A stretch of 64,000 nt of DNA, from NCBI RefSeq assembly GCF_001484765.1, contig NZ_KQ947376.1, positions 575,736 to 639,735 on the forward strand. The letters run 5' to 3'. Source of the DNA: Entomohabitans teleogrylli (GTDB lineage Bacteria; Pseudomonadota; Gammaproteobacteria; Enterobacterales; Enterobacteriaceae). A model generated the notes under the pieces. It worked only from the letters and a program-made list of their open reading frames with translations, was not told the origin of the DNA and searched no databases. Shown here one piece after another: positions 1 through 7,378 of this stretch. How positions within the stretch are numbered: the stretch's first letter is position 1; every line of letters begins with the position of its first letter. Made by a program: the position numbers and the translations under genes.

Positions 1-182
1 AAATGCTGGGGCTGATGAACCCGGTACTGAACCATCCGCTGATGAACACACCGTATGCGCATATCACCGCCACACCGGGCCAGGTGACTGAGCCGGATAC
101 GCTGCTGGAAACATTCCTGAATACTGCCCGCGAGCGGGAACCGCAACTGATGGCGGAATGGGACAGTATTCAGGTGAATTAA
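1..182 (+). CDS. C-terminal fragment of a paralogue of the next gene (5' end outside window)
   Basis: The reading frame enters at the window edge, with its first whole codon at base 3, and stops at 180-182. Its 59 visible residues match the C-terminus of the protein encoded at 226-1218. At DNA level bases 1-182 align with 1037-1218 without gaps and with about nine substitutions, so this is the tail of a tandem paralogue. Function is unknown. By position next to a PAAR gene it could be a copy of an immunity gene, since such genes are often duplicated beside type VI effectors; that is inference. Whether the upstream part is a full gene cannot be seen. Confidence 0.7.
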   Translation, partial: MLGLMNPVLNHPLMNTPYAHITATPGQVTEPDTLLETFLNTAREREPQLMAEWDSIQVN

Positions 183-225
183 CGGTATCCCCTGCCGACA
201 GTTGACGCCTGGGTAGGGGAATTCA

Positions 226-1218
226 GTGGAATTCATGGTAATGAAAATACAGATAGTTAGCACAGGAAACGGGAAGGACATGCCAACCAAAAAACAAAAA
301 AGCCGGCTTGATAAAACATTACCCGATGTACGCAACTGGGCGAAAGGAATGTCTGAGTGGCCAACTTTCGATCCTCAACACAACTATATCCAGCAATATG
401 AAAACCAGCAGGCTAAGTTCTTTGAAGCGTTAAAGCACTTGCATGCTTTTGGTATGGCTGAAGTGGCTAATAGTTTACTAACAGTTGAAGAACCTCCCAA
501 TACAATTTCTATTATTCATATGGCCAATGGCTTCTCGCGAATGCTTCATGCCAATGGTATTAATATTCTGAGGTTAAAGGATCGAAAGCAAACCATTATC
601 GCTAGTCTGGATACCGTTACACTAAATATTCTGGGAGCCATCGCTCTGGGAATGCCAGGACTGGCCAGAAAGTTTCATCAGGTTATCCTGAACGCACTGG
701 AACAGGGTTATGGTATAAAAAACGGACATAATGATCCCGGCCCGGAAACATTGCGCTATGCCGCCATGGGCCTGTCGATTATCCATGACTGGCTGAAACT
801 CCCGCTGGACCTGGACAAACTGGGACTGCCACGAGACCCGGCCTGGGGGCCGTTAGTCAGCCACTGGAATGACCCGGACCCGGCCCGGGTTCAGGCTGTA
901 CTGTACAGCGCCTGCGATATCCATATCGAACGCATCGCCCTTACCGAACGGGAAGTCAATACCGGCAATTTTGAGTTCGCTTCTGAATTTACGGCCGTAC
1001 ACCCGACTGAAATCCTCGCCGTACTGCGCCTGCGTGAAATGCTGGGGCTGATGAACCCGGTAGTGGACCATCCGCTGATGAACACGCCGTATGCACATAT
1101 CACCGCCACACCGGGCCAGGTGACTGAGCCGGATACACTGCTGGAAACATTCCTGAATACCGCCCGCGAGCGGGAACCGCAACTGATGGCGCAATGGGAC
1201 AGTATTCAGGTAGATTAA
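226..1218 (+). CDS. Hypothetical protein, possible type VI secretion-associated immunity protein
   Basis: Predicted protein of 330 aa, no signal peptide and no membrane segment, largely helical in appearance. I do not recognise the family. The GTG at 226 is favoured because AGGGGA lies 5 bases upstream; ATGs at 235, 241 and 280 are in-frame alternatives, and the more typical cytosolic N-terminus begins at 280 (MPTKKQKS). The first half is AT-rich and the second half (from about 740) clearly more GC-rich, which suggests a mosaic. The C-terminal 60 codons are duplicated at the left edge of the window. A PAAR gene follows 120 bp downstream on the same strand, which is the only basis for suspecting a role in a type VI effector/immunity module. 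Confidence 0.6.
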   Translation: MEFMVMKIQIVSTGNGKDMPTKKQKSRLDKTLPDVRNWAKGMSEWPTFDPQHNYIQQYENQQAKFFEALKHLHAFGMAEVANSLLTVEEPPNTISIIHMANGFSRMLHANGINILRLKDRKQTIIASLDTVTLNILGAIALGMPGLARKFHQVILNALEQGYGIKNGHNDPGPETLRYAAMGLSIIHDWLKLPLDLDKLGLPRDPAWGPLVSHWNDPDPARVQAVLYSACDIHIERIALTEREVNTGNFEFASEFTAVHPTEILAVLRLREMLGLMNPVVDHPLMNTPYAHITATPGQVTEPDTLLETFLNTAREREPQLMAQWDSIQVD

Positions 1219-1222
1219 GCAT

Positions 1223-1354
1223 ATGGCGGACAATAACCGGCAGCAGAGAATACAAAGTAAAAAAGTGCCTGCTGTTTATCTCATTCCCGAGGTTGTTGTT
1301 TTCAAATTACCCTATTTAAATCAACAGGAAAAAACCTTATGGCAAAACCATTAA
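1223..1354 (+). CDS. Possible small ORF, 43 codons, overlapping the PAAR gene start
   Basis: An ATG at 1223 begins 4 bases after the preceding stop and opens a 43-codon frame ending at 1352-1354, which overlaps the first 16 bases of the PAAR gene in another frame. The peptide starts MADNNRQQ and has a hydrophobic stretch around residues 16-31 (VPAVYLIPEVVVFKLP). It may be the stump of a former effector gene whose body has been lost, a short leader translated ahead of the PAAR gene, or noise. There is no clear ribosome binding site. I include it because it would be missed by length cut-offs. Confidence 0.25.
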   Translation: MADNNRQQRIQSKKVPAVYLIPEVVVFKLPYLNQQEKTLWQNH

Positions 1355-1602
1355 TTGTACTGGGTGATAAAACCGACCATGGCGGCGTAGTGATCACTGC
1401 CTGCTCAGGGTTAAAAAGCCAGGGGCTGATGGTGGCCTGCGAGGGGGATAGCGTTGTATGCCCAAAACACGGTGCCACGGTAATTGTTGGTCACGGTAGC
1501 GGATTCAGCGTTGATGGCAAAAATGTCGCCCGCGATGGAGATAAAACCAGCTGCGGTGCCAGCCTGATCGCAAGCCAGATTGGTCTGTCGCTGGGTGAAT
1601 GA
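1339..1602 (+). CDS. PAAR-domain protein (type VI secretion spike tip)
   Basis: Protein of 87 aa, the usual size for a stand-alone PAAR protein. PAAR proteins cap the VgrG trimer of the type VI secretion system and sharpen or load the spike. The sequence has the family pattern: an N-terminal GDKTDHGG segment, repeated glycine-rich beta hairpins, paired Cys/His ligands (CEGDSVVCPKHG around residues 35-46, and a later Cys near residue 72), and the DGDKTSCGA signature near the C-terminus. There is no toxin extension, so it should deliver a separate cargo. No vgrG, hcp or structural type VI gene lies in the window; it belongs with the putative immunity-like genes on its left. GGAAAAAACC precedes the ATG. 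Confidence 0.85.
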   Translation: MAKPLIVLGDKTDHGGVVITACSGLKSQGLMVACEGDSVVCPKHGATVIVGHGSGFSVDGKNVARDGDKTSCGASLIASQIGLSLGE

Positions 1603-1776
1603 CGCCTGACTCACCATATCAAGCCTGAATGATGTGGTGATCCTCCGTCCATGGCTATTTTTCCACCAGCCTATTAAAACAGCCCAAACCCCAGAAAGTA
1701 GCAAGAGCATCCTGTCCTGAATCCTCCCATGCCGCAACTACTCTGCCAGCCGCCTCCTGAAATGTGCAAATCACTC

Positions 1777-2313
1777 TCACTCGCGCCCGCGCTTACCCGG
1801 CATCATGCGCAGCAGTGTATTATCACGCCAGTAGTAGTGGTGCAACAGCGCCGCCAGAGCGTGCAGGCCAATAACAAAATAACCGGCATTCGCCAGTAAC
1901 TCGTGCCAGGAGGTCAACGTCTCGCGTAAATCCTCATCCGCGACACTGGCAAACGGCATCGCGACACCGAATACGCCCCATTCACGCCCACGGTAGTACT
2001 GGATAAAAAAACCCAGCAGCGGCAGCGCAATAAACAGTAGATACAGCGCGGTATGGCCAAGATGAGCCAGCCCGGTCATCATCGGCGACAAACGCGGCAC
2101 AATCTCAGGGGTCCGGTATTTGAGGCGCAGCGCCAGCCGGGCAATCATCAACACCAGCACACTCAATCCACAGGTGATATGGGTAATATTAAACCAGGGT
2201 CGCCAGCCCGTGGGCGCCAGTCCGCGCAGCTCCATCGCACAGTAAGCCGCCACGATCAGGATAAAAACCAGCCAGTGGAGCGTGATTTGTAATGGCGCGA
2301 ATTTATTACCCAT
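1777..2313 (-). CDS. cybB: Cytochrome b561
   Basis: Di-haem integral membrane cytochrome b561, 178 aa, thought to pass electrons from quinol in the inner membrane. The protein begins MGNKFAPLQITLHWL, where the His of the LHW motif is a haem ligand, and has four hydrophobic helices (about residues 10-30, 45-65, 85-110 and 140-165) with further His in HITCG, LAHLGH, WHELL and LHALAALLHHYYW. The ending DNTLLRMMP is typical of the E. coli orthologue. An upstream in-frame start at 2370 would add 19 residues that do not belong to the family, so 2313 is preferred. It diverges from gapC, the same arrangement as E. coli. Confidence 0.93.
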   Translation of the reverse strand: MGNKFAPLQITLHWLVFILIVAAYCAMELRGLAPTGWRPWFNITHITCGLSVLVLMIARLALRLKYRTPEIVPRLSPMMTGLAHLGHTALYLLFIALPLLGFFIQYYRGREWGVFGVAMPFASVADEDLRETLTSWHELLANAGYFVIGLHALAALLHHYYWRDNTLLRMMPGKRGRE

Positions 2314-2486
2314 AACAGACCCCAGGTAGGTGAAATCAAACAATACATTAACGCATAACATATTAATCACACATTAAGAAAATCAATAAATAGCCCGATA
2401 AGACTGTTTGCCACCCCGCCACTCTTCTACTAAGACTTAGAAAGACTCAATAAACTCAAAACTGACTGTAACCGAGGGATAATCTG

Positions 2487-3488
2487 ATGAAAAAGATAGG
2501 TATTAATGGCTTTGGACGCATTGGCCGTCTGGTCTTGCGCCGCCTGCTGGAAGTGTCCAGCGATAGCGAGGTTATCGCGATTAACGATTTAACCTCCCCC
2601 AGAGTGCTGGCTTACCTGCTGAAGCACGACTCCAACTACGGTCCCTTTAAATGGAGCGTGGATTACACCGACGACGCGCTGATCGTCGATGGTAAAAAAA
2701 TTGCCGTCTACGCCGAGAAAGACGCCCGAAATATCCCCTGGGGACAGACGGGCGTGGAGATTGTCGTGGAATGTACCGGTTTCTATACGTCAGCAGAGAA
2801 ATCCCAGGCCCATCTGGATGCCGGCGCGAAAAAAGTGCTGATCTCCGCCCCGGCGGGCGATATGAAAACCATTGTCTATCGGGTCAATGACGATACTCTG
2901 GACACAAAAGATACGGTGATTTCAGTCGCCTCCTGCACCACTAACTGCCTGGCGCCGATGGCCAAAGCGCTGCACGACAGTTTTGGTATTCAGGTCGGCA
3001 CCATGACCACCATCCACGCTTATACCGGTACCCAGGCGCTGGTTGACGGCCCGCGCGGCAAAGATCTGCGCGCCTCCCGCGCAGCGGCGGAAAACATCAT
3101 CCCCCACACGACCGGAGCGGCAAAAGCCATTGGCCTGGTGATCCCGGCGCTGAATGGCAAACTGAAGGGCCATGCCCAGCGCGTGCCGGTAAAAACCGGT
3201 TCGGTTACCGAGCTGGTGTCCATTCTCAATAAGAAAGTCACTGCCGATGAAGTCAATGCCGCGTTGCAAAAAGCCACCGCAAACAACGAATCTTTTGGCT
3301 ATACCGATGAAGACATTGTCTCGTCGGACGTGATTGGCTCTCAGTTCGGCTCGGTGTTTGACGCCACCCAGACCGAAATTACTGAGGTGGGCGACCTGCA
3401 ACTGGTGAAAACCGTCGCCTGGTACGATAACGAATATGGCTTTGTCACCCAACTGGTACGGGTGCTGGAAAAATACCGCAAACTTTGA
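2487..3488 (+). CDS. gapC: Glyceraldehyde-3-phosphate dehydrogenase C
   Basis: NAD-dependent type I glyceraldehyde-3-phosphate dehydrogenase, 333 aa, full length. The N-terminal Rossmann motif is INGFGRIGR at residues 5-13, the catalytic cysteine is Cys150 in SVASCTTNC, and the phosphate-binding segment THTTGAAK-like IPHTTGAAK follows. The C-terminal WYDNEYG motif is present. In E. coli K-12 gapC is a pseudogene; here the frame is intact and all key residues are present. It sits next to cybB as in E. coli, and would be a paralogue of the housekeeping gapA, which is not in this window. An AGGGATAATCTG segment precedes the ATG. Confidence 0.93.
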   Translation: MKKIGINGFGRIGRLVLRRLLEVSSDSEVIAINDLTSPRVLAYLLKHDSNYGPFKWSVDYTDDALIVDGKKIAVYAEKDARNIPWGQTGVEIVVECTGFYTSAEKSQAHLDAGAKKVLISAPAGDMKTIVYRVNDDTLDTKDTVISVASCTTNCLAPMAKALHDSFGIQVGTMTTIHAYTGTQALVDGPRGKDLRASRAAAENIIPHTTGAAKAIGLVIPALNGKLKGHAQRVPVKTGSVTELVSILNKKVTADEVNAALQKATANNESFGYTDEDIVSSDVIGSQFGSVFDATQTEITEVGDLQLVKTVAWYDNEYGFVTQLVRVLEKYRKL

Positions 3489-3531
3489 ATGATAAATTCG
3501 CCGGGAGAGACCCCTCTCCCGCTTTGCGCTC

Positions 3532-4416
3532 CTACACCGCCGCCTCATTGCGCACAATAGCCCGTAAATAGTCCACTGTATGCTGCGCCCGCGCGCTCAA
3601 CGGCCACTCTGCGCGCTGAATCAGCCACAGGGTATCCACCACGCTCTGGCCGCAATCCACCACATCGATCTCCTGCTGACGCGCAAAAGCCTGGCGGGCA
3701 TAACGCGGCAACACGGTAAATCCATGCCCGGCGGCAACGAAATCCAGAATCAGCCCCACCTGATTGGTATACCCGGAAACCGGCAGATGACGAATGCCCG
3801 GGTTATCCGGAAAACGCCGGCTCAGCAGACGGGTCGCCATATCCCGACCGTCCGGGTGATCGATAAACCCCAGCGTTTCCAGCTGCGCCCACTCACAGCC
3901 GGACTGGCCGGCAGGTACCACCAGCTCCAGCGGCTCGCGGACAAACTGGCTGGCGCCAAGCCGCGGATCGTCCGGCCGACGAGTGGCAATACCGACCTCA
4001 TACTGATTCTGGGCGACCGCTTCAATCACTTCACTGTCGGGGGCGAAACGGTGACGAATCACCAGACCGGGCACCCGAGCCATTCTTTCCAGCAGATAAG
4101 GAAAAATCATCAGTCCGGTGCTGCCGGGGGTGATAATGCTCACTTCGCCGCTTTCGGTATGCTCTCCGGAAAGCTTCAGGGCCAGACGTTTATCCGCCTG
4201 TTCCAGCTCCTGGCAATAACTCAACAGCGCTTTACCCGCCGGGGTGAGATCCAATTGTCGCCCGCGGCGGGTTAACAGCACGCCAAGCTGATTCTCCAGG
4301 TAACGGATATGCTGGCTAACCGCCGCCTGGGTAATTTCCAGCCGCTCCGCGGCGCGGGTAAAACTGCTGGTCTCCACCAGCGCGGCGAACGAACGCAGCC
4401 AGTGCGGGTTATACAT
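3532..4416 (-). CDS. LysR-family transcriptional regulator
   Basis: Protein of 294 aa with the LysR layout. An N-terminal winged helix-turn-helix covers residues 1-60 (SSFTRAAERLEITQAAVSQHIRYLE), and the LysR substrate-binding domain begins near residue 90. It is transcribed divergently from the dehydrogenase pseudogene at 4557, separated by 140 bp that hold a clean inverted repeat at 4446-4462 with T-N11-A geometry. LysR proteins usually control the divergent neighbour and themselves. The inducer is unknown. Its likely target is now broken, so this regulator may be an orphan. It ends 43 bp from the gapC stop in convergent orientation. Confidence 0.88.
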   Translation of the reverse strand: MYNPHWLRSFAALVETSSFTRAAERLEITQAAVSQHIRYLENQLGVLLTRRGRQLDLTPAGKALLSYCQELEQADKRLALKLSGEHTESGEVSIITPGSTGLMIFPYLLERMARVPGLVIRHRFAPDSEVIEAVAQNQYEVGIATRRPDDPRLGASQFVREPLELVVPAGQSGCEWAQLETLGFIDHPDGRDMATRLLSRRFPDNPGIRHLPVSGYTNQVGLILDFVAAGHGFTVLPRYARQAFARQQEIDVVDCGQSVVDTLWLIQRAEWPLSARAQHTVDYLRAIVRNEAAV

Positions 4417-4445
4417 CGGACGCTCCAGTTAAATCATAACGAAAT

Positions 4446-4462
4446 ATTATGCCAGACATAAT
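4446..4462. promoter_or_regulatory. Candidate LysR-type operator in the divergent intergenic region
   Basis: A perfect 6-bp inverted repeat, ATTATG and CATAAT, is separated by 5 bases (ccaga) and contains the T-N11-A pattern of LysR boxes. It lies 30 bp from the LysR start codon and about 95 bp upstream of the dehydrogenase start. A further CATTATG half site occurs at about 4477. The match to LysR-box geometry is visible; its use by this regulator is inferred. Confidence 0.5.
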
Positions 4463-4556
4463 CTATTGGCGATTTTCATTATGCTCTGACCAGCCTACTC
4501 TGATCACGAAATTTTCACCGCCCAATCATCACGTCGGACGTCATTGTGGAGGAATA

Positions 4557-5525
4557 ATGTCACTACCTGAGACATATCGCGCCTGGATCTGGCACAGCGG
4601 TCAGCTCCCTGAAGGCATGAAACTGGAACAGCGGCCGCTGTCCCAACCGCAGGCCGGAGAGGTATTGATCCGTAATCAGGCGATCGGCCTCAACCCGGTG
4701 GACTGGAAACTGCTGAACATCAAGAGTGGGCAAGTGCCGGGCGTCGACGGCGCAGGCACCGTCGTGGTCATCGGCAGCGGCGTCAGCGCCGACTGGCTGG
4801 GCCAGCGCGTTGCCTAGCATCAGAGCCTGCAGCGCCACGGCAGTTTTGCGGAATATACGCCGCTGCGCGCCAGCGTACTGATGCGCATACCGGACGCGCT
4901 GGGCGCTGACCAAGCTGCGGCTTTCCCGTGTCCGGGCCTGACCGCCTGGCAGGCGCTGGAAAAAATCCCCACCCGCCCGGGAGAAACCATTCTGATCAGC
5001 GGCGCCGGCGGTTCGGTCGGCCATTACCTGGTCCAGCTCGCGGCACAGCGTGGTTTTGTGGTGCATACCCTGAGCCATCCACGCCACGCCGGGCGGCTTG
5101 AGACGCTCGGCGCGACCCGCGCCCTGGCGGAACCCGAAGATCGCCAGGCGCCCTGGCCGGTGGCGGATCGCTATTACGCCATCGTCGATGCCGTCAGCGA
5201 TGAACGCTGTGACTGGTTGTGCCGGCAACTGCGCGCCAATGGTCATTTTGTCGCCATTCAGGGACGTGCGCAGCATTGGCCCAACCCGCCGTTTGCCCAG
5301 GCGTTTTCACTGCATGAAGTGGCGCTCGGCGCGCTGCATAGCTGGGGCGACGATCGCGACTGGCAGCACCTGACCCACCACGGAGAAACGCTGTTAACGT
5401 GGCTCGCCGATGGCTCCCTGTCGGGAGAATCGCTGGTTGAGACCCCCTTTGAACAGCTCAACCACTCGCTCACCCGCCTGAAAGCACGCAATTTTTCCGG
5501 GAAAATGATCGCGCTATTCAACTAG
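4557..5525 (+). pseudogene. Zinc-independent alcohol dehydrogenase/quinone oxidoreductase family gene, interrupted by an in-frame TAG
   Basis: The frame from ATG 4557 (GGAGGA just upstream) encodes a medium-chain dehydrogenase of about 322 residues. The GroES-like N-domain includes AIGLNPVDWK and VPGVDGAGTV, and the Rossmann domain includes ISGAGGSVGHYLVQLA. A TAG at 4815-4817 interrupts codon 87 between QRVA and HQSLQRHGSF, where the family commonly has an aromatic residue such as Tyr, so one base change from TAC or TAT explains it. The frame then stays open to 5525 with no other lesion. As written it yields an 86-aa stub, with a possible internal restart at ATG 4881. It was probably controlled by the divergent LysR gene. 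Confidence 0.85.
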
Positions 5526-5539
5526 CGCAGAGGAATGCG

Positions 5540-5728
5540 ATGTCAGCCCTGTTTACGCCTTTTTCACTCAAAGACGCCACACTGCGCAACCGCATCGCTA
5601 TTCCGCCAATGTGCCAGTCTTCCGCCACCGACGGCATGGCCAATGACTGGCACCGCCATCACTATGCCGGGCTGGCCCGGGGTCTCGGCGGTCTGGTGAT
5701 TGTCGACGCCACCGCGGCTATAGCCTGA
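5540..5728 (+). pseudogene. N-terminal stub of an old yellow enzyme-family NADH:flavin oxidoreductase
   Basis: The first 58 or so codons are a typical start of an OYE-family flavoprotein: LFTPFSLKDATLRNRIAIPPMCQ, with the FMN-binding PPMCQ and the HHYAGLARGLGGLVIVDATA stretch. Homology stops near base 5713 and the frame ends at 5726-5728. The rest of the roughly 360-aa barrel is gone, replaced by the tail of a transporter gene in another frame. The stub starts 14 bp after the broken dehydrogenase with AGAGGA ahead of the ATG, so the two were probably one operon of oxidoreductases. Confidence 0.85.
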
Positions 5729-6097
5729 CTATCGCCCGTAAACTGCCGATTATTTGCGGTATGCTGCTTTCCTGCACCATTGAGATCGCCAACTATACCG
5801 CGTCGGAAGCGCTGGTGATCGGCGCCATGAGTCGGGCCTTCTTTGCCAAAGGGTTCGGTAATCTCGGCTGGTGCGTACTGAGCGACACTTCACCGAAAGA
5901 GATCCCCGGCATCGCCGGCGGGGTGTTCAATATGTGCGGCAATCTGGCAAGCATCGTCACGCCGCTGGTGATTGGTGTGATTCTGTCGAAAACCGGCTCC
6001 TTTGACTATGCCATCCTGTCTATTCATCGGCCTGACGTCATATCTGTTTGTGCCAGGGCCGCTACAGCGTATCTCGCTGAAGAGTGCAGCCGCATAA
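5713..6097 (+). pseudogene. C-terminal remnant of an MFS anion symporter gene (GudP/phthalate permease type)
   Basis: From about base 5713 the frame reads RGYSLTIARKLPIICG and continues through AFFAKGFGNLGWCVLSDTSPKEIPG, GGVFNMCGNLASIVTPLVIG and SFDYAIL, which are the last transmembrane helices of an anion:cation symporter of the GudP type. At 6021-6026 the frame breaks: the proper ending (IGLTSYLFVPGPLQRISLKS) lies in another frame, starting at 6026 and stopping at 6095-6097. The remnant therefore carries at least two lesions, loss of its whole 5' part and a small frameshifting deletion near the 3' end. It cannot make a functional transporter. Confidence 0.85.
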
Positions 6098-6190
6098 CTG
6101 AATTGGGTACTGGCGTCGCGATGACGCCACGCCGTTCCGGGAACCGCACGCCTTCCCCGGGGCGGCGCTTTTCCTGTTCACGCCCGGCCC

Positions 6191-6991
6191 TTATACCGTC
6201 GCCCGATGACTAATCGTCGCCGCCAGACCCGGCGCGCTCGCCAGACAGCACCACGCCGCTTCGATAGCATCCGGAATATCGACATGGGCGATATAATCTT
6301 TTCCGTCCGGCCCGTAACCGCTGGCGTCATCGCGCAGTCGCGGGATCTCGCCAAGTAGCAGCGACAGATACCTGTCCACTGACCACATGCCCTCATCGCC
6401 GGTCACGAAATGCAGTACGCCGTCGCGCTGTTCCAGACTTGGTACCAGCCCCGGATAACTCAGCCACTCCGGGTTTCCCGGCCCGTCACGCCACGCCCGG
6501 GCAAAGGTCGCCATCATACGGCGCTGCATGGTCGGATCCTGAATCACCAGCGGATGGCGCGGGCAGATCCCCTGCTCCAGCAACAGTTCGCGGGTAAAGC
6601 AGGCATTTTCGCCACAGTTGGTGGAGGTGGTTTCACACAGAATACGGCCGGCCGGCAGTTGCCAGTAATGAATCGCGATATCGGCAATAATTTCCGCTTC
6701 CGGGCGCCCCTCACAGGGGATCGACTGGTAACGGGGATGAGCCGCGACGGCCTGATAAAGATATTCCGTCGAATGGCCGATGCCGCCGGTAATCAACACC
6801 GGGAACTGGCTTTCCGACGCCAGCCGACAGGCGGCATCGATCACCGGGATAACGGCGTTACCGGCTACAATCAGCAAATCGGCTCCGCAGGCGGCCGGCG
6901 CGCCATCGGTGTCGTCCTGTGCCAGCCAATCTCCCAGTGTGTTGGCGGCAGCCAGCTCTTGCGCTGTCAGGGTGGACTCAGGGGTTGTCAT
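6191..6991 (-). CDS. ydcF: DUF218-family protein YdcF
   Basis: Protein of 266 aa, same length as E. coli YdcF, which binds S-adenosylmethionine in vitro but has no established role. Visible family features are LIVAGNAVIP, LITGGIGHST, the TSTNCGENA motif, IQDPTMQRRMMATF and LSLLLGEIPRLRDD. The start at 6991 (MTTPESTLT) matches the orthologue; the frame extends upstream to 7207 but that part looks non-coding. In E. coli ydcF lies between hrpA and aldA. Here aldA is absent, the broken OYE/MFS remnant lies on one side, and the symporter gene diverges on the other. Confidence 0.92.
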   Translation of the reverse strand: MTTPESTLTAQELAAANTLGDWLAQDDTDGAPAACGADLLIVAGNAVIPVIDAACRLASESQFPVLITGGIGHSTEYLYQAVAAHPRYQSIPCEGRPEAEIIADIAIHYWQLPAGRILCETTSTNCGENACFTRELLLEQGICPRHPLVIQDPTMQRRMMATFARAWRDGPGNPEWLSYPGLVPSLEQRDGVLHFVTGDEGMWSVDRYLSLLLGEIPRLRDDASGYGPDGKDYIAHVDIPDAIEAAWCCLASAPGLAATISHRATV

Positions 6992-7375
6992 TAGTTTTAT
7001 ACTCCCGCATGGATTCGATTTCCTGTAGACACCATTTTTAAAAGATAATGCGTTGCATTTACATTGCCGCAAACCGATGAATTTGTCATCTGAATGAAAT
7101 AACAAGAATGCGCCAAAAATCGTCGGGTTGCACCTGCACAGCATTCTGAATGTTGTTTTTCTGTTCGCATATTGTTCCATTATGTTGTGCATTTTCGGCA
7201 TATCCACCTGGCTAAATCAACCAGTACCGGGCAATTTTCCCTTCGTGTCGCTTGCCAAATGCAACATCTCACCATAGTTTGATTAACAATTTATCAACCT
7301 TTCTGTTGTGCAAGGTTGCACCTTCCTGCCGGCGGGTAGCACCTGGTATAGCTTTAACGTGGCGAGGAATGATCT
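6992..7375. other. Intergenic region between ydcF and the symporter gene
   Basis: About 380 bp with no convincing gene. It contains AT-rich stretches suited to divergent promoters, two copies of the decamer GGTTGCACCT (at about 7125 and 7314), and a perfect inverted repeat at 7308-7321. Confidence 0.5.
7308..7321. promoter_or_regulatory. Inverted repeat, candidate operator upstream of the symporter
   Basis: GTGCAA and TTGCAC are separated by GG, a perfect 6-bp inverted repeat ending about 55 bp before the symporter start codon. Part of it (GGTTGCACCT) recurs at about 7125. No regulator gene is adjacent, so the protein that would bind is unknown. Confidence 0.4.
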
Positions 7376-7378
7376 GTG

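Noticed and set aside
4815-4817. TAG read as pyrrolysine or programmed read-through
   Set aside because: No recoding element is visible, the family has no such residue, and the organism group does not use it; a point mutation is simpler.
5540-6213. OYE-MFS fusion protein as a new bifunctional gene
   Set aside because: The two parts are in different frames, the OYE frame ends in TGA at 5728, and the transporter part has another frameshift. It is debris.
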